In this document: piece by piece, positions 34,451 to 43,619 of the stretch
How positions within the stretch are numbered: the stretch's first letter is position 1
How the letters are laid out: each line of letters begins with the position of its first letter
Assembly: GCA_017615755.1 (NCBI GenBank)
Contig: JAFZZM010000040.1
Coordinates: 1-64,000, forward strand
Origin: Clostridiales bacterium
GTDB lineage: Bacteria > Bacillota > Clostridia > Saccharofermentanales > Saccharofermentanaceae
DNA: 64,000 nucleotides
Direction of reading: 5' to 3'
Position numbers and translations under genes: made by a program
The notes under the pieces: generated by a model
The model's database searches: none
What the model saw: the letters and a program-made list of their open reading frames with translations, nothing else
Told to the model about the DNA's origin: nothing

Positions 34451-35194
34451 ATGATCATTTCCCAACCATTCAGATCGTTTAAGGTTGACTCTCTTTCAAA
34501 AAGGTGGGCAGCAGTGCTGCTCCTCCTTTTTGTGTGGGGAGTCTCTTTTTGGTTTTTTCTGACTCCGCCGGGAGATTCGGATTTTTCCCAGCTTATGTTC
34601 TGGTATGAAGATGCGATGGAAGCAGAAGATGCATATAACTTTATGCTTCAGCATCCTATGGAGAAAGTGATTTCTTTCGGGAATATCATCTATGCGGTCT
34701 CCTTTCTTGGATACCTGTTCTTTCTGGTGCTTTCCGGATTATTCTATTTCGTGATGTATGTTTGCGATCTTCGTGAAGTTCCTCTTTCAAAAGCTCCGAA
34801 GATCTACTTTTCACGAGTCGGGTGGATAGTTCTTTTTGCTATCGTTACGTTCATTCCCATGATGTTGATGATGAATTATCTGCCGTTCATTTTCCTTTTC
34901 CTGATACCGGCTTTCTATGCCATGGCAGGAATTACTTTCTTTGAAAAGCAGAATGCTTTCACGGCATGCGCCAAGAGCGTCGTGGCGACCTACGGCCATA
35001 AGATGTCGATCTTCCTGGAACTTGTTGTTATTGCCGCGATCTACTATGTGATCATGTTCGCGGTCAATTCGATCCTTAAGGAAGGTTCGATCGGTATTGC
35101 TATGGTCAGTTCTTTTGTAGTGGCCTATTTTACTCTTGTCCTGGCACGCAATATGGGGACAAGGTTTCACATGATCACCATTCTCCCGAAATAA
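34451..35194 (+). CDS. polytopic membrane protein of unknown function
   Basis: A 247-residue protein with about five or six transmembrane helices (for example LLLLFVWGVSFWFFL, YLFFLVLSGLFYFVMYV, YFSRVGWIVLFAIVTFIPM). It has no recognised motif. A GGAAGGG site lies before the ATG, 18 bp after the 2Fe-2S gene, so it may be the last gene of the redox transcript. DUF624-type membrane proteins have a similar helix pattern, but the match is not secure. Confidence 0.6.
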   Translation: MIISQPFRSFKVDSLSKRWAAVLLLLFVWGVSFWFFLTPPGDSDFSQLMFWYEDAMEAEDAYNFMLQHPMEKVISFGNIIYAVSFLGYLFFLVLSGLFYFVMYVCDLREVPLSKAPKIYFSRVGWIVLFAIVTFIPMMLMMNYLPFIFLFLIPAFYAMAGITFFEKQNAFTACAKSVVATYGHKMSIFLELVVIAAIYYVIMFAVNSILKEGSIGIAMVSSFVVAYFTLVLARNMGTRFHMITILPK

Positions 35195-35263
35195 TAATTT
35201 TCATTTCATCTTTTCATTTGGCAATTTCACGCGAAAGAATTTGTTTTAATAGGTAACTTTGTG

Positions 35264-35303
35264 AATTTCATCGATTGAAATTTTGTGCATATTTGCCTAT
35301 TAT
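35264..35303 (+). promoter_or_regulatory. malic enzyme promoter with inverted repeat over the -35
   Basis: TTGAAA (35275-35280) and TATTAT (35298-35303) are exactly 17 bp apart. The palindrome AATTTCA-TCGAT-TGAAATT (35264-35282) covers the -35, as an operator would. The rest of 35195-35263 shows only A+T-rich sequence. Confidence 0.7.
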
Positions 35304-35339
35304 TGTAATGTTCATGAAATATATATGGAGGACACGAAT

Positions 35340-36512
35340 ATGGATATTAAACAAGAAGCCATTCAGAAGCATTCTGAGTGGAAGGGAAAGATCGAAGTTA
35401 TCACACGCGCTCCTGTAGCATCTAAGCATGATCTGTCAGTTGCTTATACACCTGGTGTTGCTGAACCGTGTCTTGAGATCTCCAAGGATGTAGATCTTTC
35501 TTACAAATATACACGTCGCCACAATCTCGTTGCTGTAGTTACAGATGGTACAGCAGTTCTTGGTCTTGGCGATATCGGACCGGAAGCCGGTATGCCGGTT
35601 ATGGAAGGTAAGTGTGCTCTGTTTAAGGCTTTCGGCGATGTTGACGCTTTCCCGCTCTGCATCCGTTCCAAGGAAGTTGATGATATCGTAAATACTGTAG
35701 CTCTTCTGGCCGGTTCTTTCGGCGGCGTTAACCTCGAGGATATCTCCGCTCCGAGATGCTTCGAGATCGAGAAGAAACTGAAGGAAAGATGTGATATCCC
35801 GATCTTCCACGATGACCAGCATGGTACAGCTGTTATCACACTCGCTGGTCTTACTAACGCTCTTAAGATCGTTGGTAAGAAGATTGAAGAGATCTCCGTT
35901 GTAGTTAACGGTGCAGGTGCTGCTGCTACAGCTATCACGAAGCTCCTGATCTCCCGTGGTCTGAAGGACGTTGTCCTCTGCGACAGAACCGGTGCTATTT
36001 ATCAGGGACGTGAGAAGCTCAACTCCGCTAAGGAAGAGATCGCTGCTATCACAAACCAGAAGATGAAGAAGGGTTCCCTCAAGGACGTTATCGTTGGTGC
36101 TGACGTATTCATCGGTGTTTCCGCTCCGGGCGTACTCACAGCTGAGATGGTTGCTACCATGGCTAAGGATCCAATCGTATTTGCTTGTGCAAACCCGACA
36201 CCGGAGATCCTGCCGGACGAAGCAAAGAAGGCCGGTGTTGCTGTTATGGCTACAGGTCGTTCCGACTTCCCGAACCAGGTAAACAACGTTCTTGCTTTCC
36301 CTGGTATCTTCCGTGGTGCTCTTGATGTTCGTGCATCTGACATCAACGATGAGATGAAGATCGCTGCTGCTAACGCTATCGCAGGTGTTGTTTCTGATGA
36401 AGAACTCAATCCTGAGTACATCCTGCCGGATGCTTTCGATCCGCGCGTTGGTAAGGCTGTTGCTGCTGCAGTTGCTGAGGCTGCAAGAAAGAGCGGCGTA
36501 GCTCGTATCTGA
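35340..36512 (+). CDS. NAD(P)-dependent malic enzyme
   Basis: A 390-residue enzyme oxidising malate to pyruvate and CO2 with NAD or NADP. The N-terminal catalytic part shows LSVAYTPGVAEPC, GLGDIGPEAGMPVMEGK and FHDDQHGTAVI. The Rossmann part shows VVNGAGAAATAI. The lengthy eukaryotic-type domain is absent, as in the short bacterial form. Codons are strongly biased to GCT, GTT and TCC, as in groEL, so expression is high. The ATG at 35340 follows GGAGG; an in-frame ATG at 35283 lies within the promoter and is rejected. Confidence 0.9.
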   Translation: MDIKQEAIQKHSEWKGKIEVITRAPVASKHDLSVAYTPGVAEPCLEISKDVDLSYKYTRRHNLVAVVTDGTAVLGLGDIGPEAGMPVMEGKCALFKAFGDVDAFPLCIRSKEVDDIVNTVALLAGSFGGVNLEDISAPRCFEIEKKLKERCDIPIFHDDQHGTAVITLAGLTNALKIVGKKIEEISVVVNGAGAAATAITKLLISRGLKDVVLCDRTGAIYQGREKLNSAKEEIAAITNQKMKKGSLKDVIVGADVFIGVSAPGVLTAEMVATMAKDPIVFACANPTPEILPDEAKKAGVAVMATGRSDFPNQVNNVLAFPGIFRGALDVRASDINDEMKIAAANAIAGVVSDEELNPEYILPDAFDPRVGKAVAAAVAEAARKSGVARI

Positions 36513-36533
36513 ATAAGCTGAACATTTGTAAGG

Positions 36534-36578
36534 GATGGGTCGATCAGTTCTGAACGACCCATCTCTTTGTTTGTTTTT
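36534..36578 (+). terminator. terminator of the malic enzyme gene
   Basis: A 9-bp stem, GATGGGTCG with CGACCCATC, is followed by T-rich TCTTTGTTTGTTTTT. Confidence 0.75.
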
Positions 36579-36619
36579 AGAAGTATACTGATGGGATAGT
36601 GCTTTTGACGTTGAATTTG

Positions 36620-36648
36620 CTTACATTTACCAACTCTTGTGGTAGAAT
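36620..36648 (+). promoter_or_regulatory. promoter of the Lrp-family gene
   Basis: CTTACA and TAGAAT are 17 bp apart, with TGG directly before the -10 (extended -10). Confidence 0.55.
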
Positions 36649-36680
36649 AGCAGAAGTGATTTTTATTTCGGAGGCGGAGT

Positions 36681-37169
36681 ATGTTGAATCGTATTGAATT
36701 ATTGAAATTAATTGAACACAACGCGAGAATCTCGATTTCTGAACTGGCAGTTATGCTGGGTGTGACCGAGGATGAGATTGCCGCCGAGCTGGAAACATGT
36801 AAAAAAGAGAATGTGATCCTGGGATACAGCACTGTGATCAACTGGGAAAAGACGGAGAGAGAGCCGGTAACTGCATTGATCGAAGTGCGTATTACCCCGC
36901 AAAGAAATCAGGGATTTGACAAGATCGCTAGTCAGTTCTACCGCTATCCGCAGGTTTCTTCCTGCTATCTTATGTCAGGTGGATTCGACTTGATGCTGAT
37001 CATTGAAGATTCCACGCTTCGTGAAGTTGCCAACTTTGTATCTGACAAGATTGCCCCGCTCGAAGGCGTCATCTCCACGTCGACACACTTTATCCTTAAG
37101 AAATATAAGAGTAATGGTACATTATTTGAACAAAAACAGATCGATGATCGTGAAGCCATTGTGCTCTGA
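36681..37169 (+). CDS. Lrp/AsnC-family transcriptional regulator
   Basis: A 162-residue regulator. The N-terminal helix-turn-helix reads NARISISELAVMLGVTEDEI, and the C-terminal part is the RAM/ACT-like ligand domain (ALIEVRITPQRNQGFDKIA, VSSCYLMSGGFDLMLII). Members bind amino acids and form octamers on DNA. It precedes an aminotransferase by 35 bp and probably controls it. GGAGG lies before the ATG. Confidence 0.9.
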   Translation: MLNRIELLKLIEHNARISISELAVMLGVTEDEIAAELETCKKENVILGYSTVINWEKTEREPVTALIEVRITPQRNQGFDKIASQFYRYPQVSSCYLMSGGFDLMLIIEDSTLREVANFVSDKIAPLEGVISTSTHFILKKYKSNGTLFEQKQIDDREAIVL

Positions 37170-37204
37170 AGTTCGGATTTGCAAGTTCAGGGAGGTTTCA
37201 GTTA

Positions 37205-38401
37205 ATGGATATCGATTATCAAAGTAAAGTATCCTCAGTGGTAAATGAGATCAAACCATCGGCGATCCGTCGATTTTTTGATCTTGCTAATGAAATGAAA
37301 GGAGAGGTGATCTCCCTTTCCATTGGTGAACCGGATTTTGTTACTCCGTGGAATATCCGCGAGGCCGGCATTTTTTCATTGGAAGATGGGTATACTCATT
37401 ATTCACCTAATCAGGGATACATTGAGGTTCGAAAGGCAATCTCGGAATATCTGGAAAGACGCTTTTCCTTAAAGTATGATCCGAAAAGCCAGATACTGGT
37501 CACAGTAGGTGGAAGTGAGGCGCTCGACCTGATTGCACGTGCGATGATCAATCCCGGTGATGAAGTCATTATCCTTGAGCCTTGTTTTGTTGCCTATCGT
37601 GCAACGGTTACTCTGGCCCGTGGTATCCCGGTCGTGATCGAGACAAAGGAAGAAGACGAGTATAAACTTACGCCAGAGGCGCTTGAGGCGGCCATTACAG
37701 ATAAAACCAAGTACATTATACTTGGTTACCCGGGAAATCCAACCGGAGCTACGATGACACGTGATGATCTGGCTAAGATCCGTGATGTTCTGGTTCGTCA
37801 TCCGAATGTCTTTGTTGTTTCGGATGAGCTTTATTCCGAACTGAGTTATACAGGTGAGCGTCCGGCTTCCATTGCGAACTTCCCGGAGCTTTATGACAGA
37901 ACGATCGTTGTAAACGGTTTTTCCAAGTCCTTTGCCATGACCGGATGGCGTATCGGCTATATGGCAGGACCGGCTCCACTTCTGGTAGCAATGAATAAGG
38001 TTCACCAGTATTGCATCATGAGCTCTCCGACAACAGCGCAGTATGCGGTTATCGAAGCATGCCGTAACGGAGACAAAGAAGTCGAAGAGATGCGTGATGA
38101 GTACAACAGAAGAAGAAGAGTGATCGTACAGGGCCTGAAGGATGCAGGGCTTACCTGCTTCACGCCGACAGGTGCTTTCTACGCTTTCCCGAGTATTACG
38201 AATTCCGGACTGACATCGGAACAGTTCTGCGAGCGCTTCCTGATGGAAAAGAAAGTGGCGATCGTTCCGGGTAATGCATTCGGTGAATGTGGTGAAGGAC
38301 ACGTACGTATCAGTTATGCGGCCTCTATGGAGAATATCATGGAAGCCATGAAACGTTTGAAAGAATTTATGCAGGAATTGAAAGATGGGAGTGTAAAGTA
38401 A
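37205..38401 (+). CDS. class I/II aminotransferase
   Basis: A 398-residue fold-type I PLP enzyme. It shows ISLSIGEPDFVTP near the start, YSPNQGYIEVRKAI, GYPGNPTGATM, VSDELYSELSY, and the PLP lysine (about residue 240) in NGFSKSFAMTGWRIGY. The family includes aspartate, aromatic and N-succinyl-diaminopimelate aminotransferases, and the substrate is not certain. It is paired with the Lrp regulator, and its TAA shares one base with the ATG of prfB (TAATG), so the two genes are coupled. Confidence 0.85.
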   Translation: MDIDYQSKVSSVVNEIKPSAIRRFFDLANEMKGEVISLSIGEPDFVTPWNIREAGIFSLEDGYTHYSPNQGYIEVRKAISEYLERRFSLKYDPKSQILVTVGGSEALDLIARAMINPGDEVIILEPCFVAYRATVTLARGIPVVIETKEEDEYKLTPEALEAAITDKTKYIILGYPGNPTGATMTRDDLAKIRDVLVRHPNVFVVSDELYSELSYTGERPASIANFPELYDRTIVVNGFSKSFAMTGWRIGYMAGPAPLLVAMNKVHQYCIMSSPTTAQYAVIEACRNGDKEVEEMRDEYNRRRRVIVQGLKDAGLTCFTPTGAFYAFPSITNSGLTSEQFCERFLMEKKVAIVPGNAFGECGEGHVRISYAASMENIMEAMKRLKEFMQELKDGSVK

Positions 38402-39510
38402 TGCTCGAGTTTGATAATTTGCGCCTCGAACTGGAAGGATATGAAGAGAAGATAGAGCTTCTGCGTGATGCTCTGCATATCAAGCAGGTAAGTGATCAGG
38501 TTTCCGAACTGGAAGCCCGTTCTCAGGAGCCTGACTATTGGAATGATGTTGAGAGAGCCCAGTCTGAGCAGACGAAACTGAAGCGTCTTCAGAAGCGTAT
38601 TAAGACATTCGAAGATCTTGCCGCTTCCAGAGAAGATCTGCTGGTTCTTTGCGAACTCGGAAATGAAGCCGAGGACACCGATGTTCTGGCTGAGGCTACA
38701 GAAGGTGTGAAAAAGTTTACTGCCGAATATGAGAAGATGCGTCTTGAGACACTTCTTACCGGTGAGTATGATAGAAACAATGCGATCCTGACGCTTCATG
38801 CCGGTGCAGGCGGAACGGAAGCGCAGGACTGGGTCAGCATGCTGTACCGCATGTATACCCACTGGGCACAGGATCATGAGTTCGAGATCAAAGAACTGGA
38901 ATATCTGGAAGGTGATGAAGCGGGTATCAAGAGCGTCTCCATGATGATCACCGGCGAGAATGCTTACGGTTTCCTTCGTTCTGAGATTGGTGTACATCGT
39001 CTTGTCCGTATATCACCATTTGATTCTTCGGCCCGTCGTCATACATCTTTTGCTTCCTGCGAAGTTATGCCGGAGCTGGATGATACGATCAACATCAAGA
39101 TAGATATGTCAGATGTACGTGTAGATACATACCGCGCGACCGGTAAAGGTGGACAGCACGTTAACCGAACCGACTCCGCTGTTCGTCTGACACATATTCC
39201 GACCGGATGCGTTGTAGCCTGCCAGGCAGAGCGTTCACAGATCCAGAACAGAGAAACGGCCATGAAGATGTTGGAAGCAAAACTGTTTGCTCTGGCACAG
39301 GCGGCACATATGGAGAAGATCGAAGACTTGAAGGGCGTGCAGATGGATATTGCCTGGGGCAGCCAGATCCGTTCTTACGTTTTCTGCCCGTACACCCTTG
39401 TTAAGGATCATCGTACAGGATATGAAGAAGTAAACGTGGATGCGGTCATGAATGGTAACCTGGATGGTTTCATCAATGCATTCCTGTCCGGCATGGTTGC
39501 TGAGAAATAA
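38401..39510 (+). CDS. prfB: peptide chain release factor 2
   Basis: A 369-residue factor releasing peptides at UGA and UAA codons. It has the codon-reading SPF motif near 206 (VRISPFDSS), and the catalytic GGQ near 251 in GKGGQHVNRTDSAVR. Many prfB genes carry an in-frame UGA near codon 26 that must be passed by a +1 frameshift; here the frame is open with no UGA and no internal Shine-Dalgarno at that place, so that autoregulation is absent. It is the last gene before a strong terminator. Confidence 0.95.
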   Translation: MLEFDNLRLELEGYEEKIELLRDALHIKQVSDQVSELEARSQEPDYWNDVERAQSEQTKLKRLQKRIKTFEDLAASREDLLVLCELGNEAEDTDVLAEATEGVKKFTAEYEKMRLETLLTGEYDRNNAILTLHAGAGGTEAQDWVSMLYRMYTHWAQDHEFEIKELEYLEGDEAGIKSVSMMITGENAYGFLRSEIGVHRLVRISPFDSSARRHTSFASCEVMPELDDTINIKIDMSDVRVDTYRATGKGGQHVNRTDSAVRLTHIPTGCVVACQAERSQIQNRETAMKMLEAKLFALAQAAHMEKIEDLKGVQMDIAWGSQIRSYVFCPYTLVKDHRTGYEEVNVDAVMNGNLDGFINAFLSGMVAEK

Positions 39511-39537
39511 TCAATCATCCAAAGAATTTCGAAAAAG

Positions 39538-39577
39538 AGAAGAGGCTGTCTCAACAAATGAGACAGCCTCTTTTTCT
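39538..39577. terminator. terminator between convergent prfB and the surface protein gene
   Basis: A perfect 12-bp stem, AGAGGCTGTCTC with GAGACAGCCTCT around AACAAAT, is followed by TTTTTC on the + strand and preceded by a purine-rich run that gives a pyrimidine tract on the - strand. Confidence 0.85.
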
Positions 39578-39597
39578 TGAAACTGTTTGGTTAACGA

Positions 39598-42594
39598 TCA
39601 CTTCTTGTACTGTACGTAGAAGTTTGTGATCTTGAATGTTCCGATCTTAGAAGCACCGGTTGCAGAAATATCAGCATAGATCGTCTCGCCCTTAGCCAGT
39701 GCCAGGTCGCAATTCGGATAGAGGTAGAATGTATTCTTGCTGCCTTTCTTCGGTTCAACGCGGAAATAAGAGCTTGTTACTTCCTCAATCGTCGTTCCTG
39801 TGTCGTACTTGATCGTAATGTACTCGATAGAAGCATTAAGAGTGGAAGTGTTCTTTCCTGTATTCTCGAGCTTGATATCAAAGGAACAGTTATTGCCGGA
39901 AGCCTTTGCATTCTTGATGGATGTCTTGAATGTAGTTACCGGGTAATCCGAAGCAACAGGGGAAGATGTCGTAGCAGACGGTTCTTCAGTTGTTGTAGTC
40001 GGCTCTTCAGTCGTTGTTGTGGCTTCCGTAGTAGTCGTTGCCTCTGTGGTTGTTGTAGCCTCAGTAGTTGTCGTTGTCGGCTCCTCGGTTGTCGTGGTAG
40101 TCGGTTCTTCGGTCGTTGTTGTGGCTTCCGTAGTTGTTGTTGCCTCAGTGGTTGTCGTTGTTGTCTCTTCCTTCGTAGTTGTCGTTGCTTCGGTGGTTGT
40201 TTCTGTTGTATCCTCCGAAGTCAGGAACGGATTCGTAGCCGTTGTGGTCGAATACGTCATGCTTGTCGTATTCTTGGAAGAAGAGAAGGACTTACCGAGA
40301 TCGAAGTACTTCCAGCAGAAGATGATACCTCCGAGGAAAGCCAGGGCGATAGCAGTAAGAACGATCGGCTTTACAACCGAACCCTTACGTTCAGTGTGTT
40401 CCTGCTGGGTAACAGGTGTGATCGTAGAACCTCTCTGCGAAGCTGCACTATAACGAAGGTGTTGTGTGTTAACGATCTGAGCGCTTGAACTCAAAGGTTT
40501 ATTGGCGCCTGGTCTGGAAATAGCCGAATTATTGGATACAGAACGTGTACCCGGACGCTGGGATGGCGTTTCTCTCGGCTCTGCTGCGGCCGCTGCTGCA
40601 GCTGCAGGGCGCTCCTGGTTATTGTGGAATGAGCCTGGACGCTGTTTATATGTGTCCGAAGGCTGCTGCATCTCATCTGCTTCTTTCTTTGCCTGATTCT
40701 CTTCACGGATCTTCTGCGCAATAGATGCGGCGAAGACTTTCTCGTCTTCATCACCGAATAAGAGGTGATTCTGTGTAACAGGTGCATCTTCATCAGATTC
40801 GTCAACCGTGTTCTCAGAACCGTTATATACCTGCTCGATCGGTTCAAGATCAGAAGCGGAAATGGAAACGTTTGGTTTCACTACAGGTGTATAGTTGACG
40901 GATGTTTCATCGGCGCTTCCTGAAGACTGGTAGATCGACTGATACTCAGGACCGTCTTCAACACTTTCTTCAGCTTCATCTGTTTCAGCAACAGATTCAT
41001 CGGAAGAATAGATGTCGGAATCCTCATTCTGATCTTCATCAGAGGAGAGGGAGATAGTCGGATCTTCCAGAGGAACATTATCGTACAGCATTTCAGCTGC
41101 AATACCGGCATCAGGGAGAATGGTGACAGAAGAAACATCTTCGATCTTCTCGGAAACGGATTCTTCAACAGGGATATCGACTTCTACCGGGATAGCTTCA
41201 TCCACAGGGGTATCGACTGCTTCGGAAACAGTTTCATCAATCTGCTCTTCAATGGCTTCCGGTACGGCTTCTTCAATAGTTTCTTCTGCTGTCTCAACTG
41301 TTTCTTCGACAGCCTCTTCGACGGCTTCGGCAACTGTTTCTTCGCCAACCTCCTCAGAAATCTCATCAACTGTTTCTTCGACAGCCTCTTCAGCAACTTC
41401 GGCAGCGGTTTCTTCAACGGCTTCCTCAGCGGCCTCGGTAATTGTTTCTTCGGAAACTTCTTCAGCAACTTCGGCAGCGGTTTCTTCAACGGCTTCCTCA
41501 GCAGCCTCGGTAATTGTTTCTTCGGAAACTTCTTCAGCAACTTCGGCAGCGGTTTCTTCAACGGCTTCCTCAGCAGCCTCGGTAATTGTTTCTTCGGAAA
41601 CTTCCTCAGCAACTTCGGCGACGGTTTCTTCTACAGTTTCCTCAGCAGCCTCCGAAACTGTTTCTTGCACTACTTCCTCAGACTCGCCATACAAGGTTTC
41701 CTCCTCGGAATCAGAGAATACATCGATAGGATCATCGATTGGGGAAGTATCGTAAAGCGGCACATCAGTAATGATCGGCATCTCTTCCTCAGAAACAGTT
41801 TCTTCAGAATCGGCTTCCAAAGAAAGCTCTGTCTGTACGTCTTCGGAAGCAACAGAAGACGTATCAACAGGAATATCGACGGGAATGTCGACCGGAATAT
41901 CAACAGGGGCAGCCTCTGAAACGCTCTCCTGTACGGATTCCGGTTCTGACGGAGAAGAAGTGTCAACGACAGGTTCCGCAGCAGGCTTAAAAGCGGCGAA
42001 CGGGGAGATCGGTTCATCTCCAAGGCTTGCGTTGATCTCATCTTCCAAAGAAGTATCCGCTTCGTATTTGGTTACGTTGGTGAAAATGTCCTTTCCGCCG
42101 TAAATGTCGAGCGGGGAGGGAGCAGCCTTGACTTCCGGAATCTCGGGGATAGAAACCTCGGGGATATCTTCAATGGTGCTGGTAACATCCTCAGTGGCAA
42201 AATCATCCGCTTCGGTCTGACCGAAAAGCGTGGACTGCGTGTCTGCGACGGCCTGAGCATGCTGTTGCTCAAGATCGTCAAAATTCAATTCATCATCAAT
42301 GTTTACAGGGTAATTGGACCGGCTGTTCTGCTCGCGAAGAGCGTCAGAAACATTCTGGGCCGGATCGTTAGCCTTGAAAGATAGGAAAAGAGGACGTCTG
42401 ACAGAATCGTCATCGGACGTTTCCGCTCCGCCTTGACTGTTTCCGTGGATAAAGGACTGGTTTGATGCAGAAGTATCTTCTGATCTCATGAATGTGCCGA
42501 ATACAGACGGCTTTTGCGATTCGTCGTACTCCTCCTCAGGCGCATGCATAAGATGCTCTCTCTTTTTTCCTTCATCGTTGTGTCCAAGAAGCAT
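39598..42594 (-). CDS. large acidic single-TM surface protein with repeats
   Basis: A 998-residue protein not recognised as a family. Residues 1-740 are very acidic and largely disordered, including about three 24-residue repeats (unit EEVSEETITEAAEEA...) near 331-402. One transmembrane helix lies at about 742-766 (IVLTAIALAFLGGIIFCW). Outside is a Thr/Glu/Pro linker (TTTTEEP repeats, about 800-880), then a beta-rich 110-residue domain that may bind a surface ligand. It is N-in, C-out by the positive-inside rule. GGAGG lies before the ATG. The shape suggests a signalling or wall-contacting bridge protein. Confidence 0.65.
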   Translation of the reverse strand: MLLGHNDEGKKREHLMHAPEEEYDESQKPSVFGTFMRSEDTSASNQSFIHGNSQGGAETSDDDSVRRPLFLSFKANDPAQNVSDALREQNSRSNYPVNIDDELNFDDLEQQHAQAVADTQSTLFGQTEADDFATEDVTSTIEDIPEVSIPEIPEVKAAPSPLDIYGGKDIFTNVTKYEADTSLEDEINASLGDEPISPFAAFKPAAEPVVDTSSPSEPESVQESVSEAAPVDIPVDIPVDIPVDTSSVASEDVQTELSLEADSEETVSEEEMPIITDVPLYDTSPIDDPIDVFSDSEEETLYGESEEVVQETVSEAAEETVEETVAEVAEEVSEETITEAAEEAVEETAAEVAEEVSEETITEAAEEAVEETAAEVAEEVSEETITEAAEEAVEETAAEVAEEAVEETVDEISEEVGEETVAEAVEEAVEETVETAEETIEEAVPEAIEEQIDETVSEAVDTPVDEAIPVEVDIPVEESVSEKIEDVSSVTILPDAGIAAEMLYDNVPLEDPTISLSSDEDQNEDSDIYSSDESVAETDEAEESVEDGPEYQSIYQSSGSADETSVNYTPVVKPNVSISASDLEPIEQVYNGSENTVDESDEDAPVTQNHLLFGDEDEKVFAASIAQKIREENQAKKEADEMQQPSDTYKQRPGSFHNNQERPAAAAAAAAEPRETPSQRPGTRSVSNNSAISRPGANKPLSSSAQIVNTQHLRYSAASQRGSTITPVTQQEHTERKGSVVKPIVLTAIALAFLGGIIFCWKYFDLGKSFSSSKNTTSMTYSTTTATNPFLTSEDTTETTTEATTTTKEETTTTTTEATTTTEATTTTEEPTTTTTEEPTTTTTEATTTTEATTTTEATTTTEEPTTTTEEPSATTSSPVASDYPVTTFKTSIKNAKASGNNCSFDIKLENTGKNTSTLNASIEYITIKYDTGTTIEEVTSSYFRVEPKKGSKNTFYLYPNCDLALAKGETIYADISATGASKIGTFKITNFYVQYKK
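39960..40210 (-). repeat. Thr/Glu/Pro-coding low-complexity repeat
   Basis: Irregular triplet-rich repeats encode TTTTEEP and TTTTEAT units in the extracellular linker of the large surface protein. The base pattern is degenerate, so the peptide and not the DNA is being kept. Confidence 0.7.
41389..41604 (-). repeat. three tandem 72-bp units in the surface protein gene
   Basis: Units start at 41389, 41461 and 41533 and are almost identical; a partial fourth starts at 41605. Each encodes 24 residues, so the frame is kept whatever the copy number. This looks like a recent duplication able to vary in length. Confidence 0.8.
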
Positions 42595-42795
42595 CGTGTG
42601 ATTCCTCCAAATTCATACTATGTCATAAGACTATATAATATCTTATTTCAAATAATGATTTTCCGCAATAAAAACGGGGGAGGATTTTTAAGTTTTGATG
42701 CTTTTTTACGACAAAAGCACTCCCATTGTCGAAAAGTGTCTGTGCTGTCTTTTTATCGATTTTGTACAATTCGGTAAAGGAAAGGAGGAATCTTC

Positions 42796-43437
42796 ATGGA
42801 ACTGGATAAGCGTCGAATGATCATATCTTGTATCGTGATCGTGCTGGGACTGGTCGTCTATGCTTTCAGGACCTGGGGCTTGAAAGGCTCGGGAGATGAG
42901 ATCGTGATCGAGACAGAAAGCGCAGTTTCTGTGCCGGTAACTACCGTGCCGGAGAGCTCATCAGTACTGCCTTCTCCGGTCTACATATGCGGCGCAGTAA
43001 ACTGCCCGGATATATATGAGGTGGAACTGCCGGTCTATCTTTATGAATTGATCGATCTGGCAGGAGGGCTTTCAGTGGATGCCGATAAAGATAAGATCGA
43101 TCTGGTCTATCGGATCGACAGTCCGCAAAGTATCTATATCCCGTTTTATGAAGAGACAACTGAAATGACGAGTCGTGAATGGAATGAGTTTTACAGCCTG
43201 CTTCCGACATGCTGGGAGGAGACGGAAGAAGATACATCTTCAGTTGGAAGTGTAAACATAAATACCGCGGGAGTATCTGAACTGTGCACACTCCCGGGCA
43301 TCGGTGAAAAGACGGCTGAAGCCATAATCGCGCACAGGGAAGAACATGGACCTTTTTCAGAGGGTAAAGATATCATGCAGGTTTCCGGCATCGGAAACGC
43401 AAAATACGAGCGGATCAAAGACTATATTAGCGTATAG
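42796..43437 (+). CDS. comEA: ComEA-type competence DNA-binding protein
   Basis: A 213-residue membrane-anchored protein. A TM helix (10-27) is followed by an SLBB-like domain (SPVYICGAVNCPDIYEV) and a C-terminal double helix-hairpin-helix domain (SVNINTAGVSELCTLPGIG, then VSGIGNAKYERI) that binds double-stranded DNA. ComEA captures DNA outside the cell for uptake. AAGGAGG precedes the ATG. No comEC or comF is seen in the window. Confidence 0.9.
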   Translation: MELDKRRMIISCIVIVLGLVVYAFRTWGLKGSGDEIVIETESAVSVPVTTVPESSSVLPSPVYICGAVNCPDIYEVELPVYLYELIDLAGGLSVDADKDKIDLVYRIDSPQSIYIPFYEETTEMTSREWNEFYSLLPTCWEETEEDTSSVGSVNINTAGVSELCTLPGIGEKTAEAIIAHREEHGPFSEGKDIMQVSGIGNAKYERIKDYISV

Positions 43438-43459
43438 GTATAATGTCAGAAAAAACTGT

Positions 43460-43488
43460 TTGACAGAACAGAATATCAATGTTAATCT
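43460..43488 (+). promoter_or_regulatory. promoter of tRNA-Leu/tRNA-fMet
   Basis: A perfect TTGACA -35 and TAATCT are 17 bp apart, 26 bp before tRNA-Leu. Confidence 0.7.
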
Positions 43489-43513
43489 TTATAGGCACCG
43501 AAGGAAATCCTTT

Positions 43514-43600
43514 GCTCGTGTGGCGGAATAGGCAGACGCAACGGACTTAAAATCCGTCGGGGTAAAACCCGTACCGGTTCAAGTCCGGTCACGAGCACCA
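43514..43600 (+). tRNA. tRNA-Leu(TAA)
   Basis: The acceptor GCTCGTG pairs with CACGAGC. The anticodon arm ACGGA-CTTAAAA-TCCGT gives TAA, and a long variable arm (CGGGGTAAAACCCG) marks a class II tRNA. CCA is encoded. Confidence 0.95.
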
Positions 43601-43619
43601 AACTTGGTGAATCATATAT

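Noticed and set aside
35283..35339. ATG at 35283 as start of malic enzyme
   Set aside because: It lies between -35 and -10; the ATG at 35340 follows GGAGG and matches the family start.
41389..41620. CRISPR-like array
   Set aside because: The 72-bp units are contiguous, in frame and without spacers, so they are protein repeats.
41120..41755. Ser/Thr-rich open frame antisense to the surface protein repeats
   Set aside because: The Glu/Ala-rich gene on the - strand forces a Ser/Thr reading on the + strand; no start signal is present.
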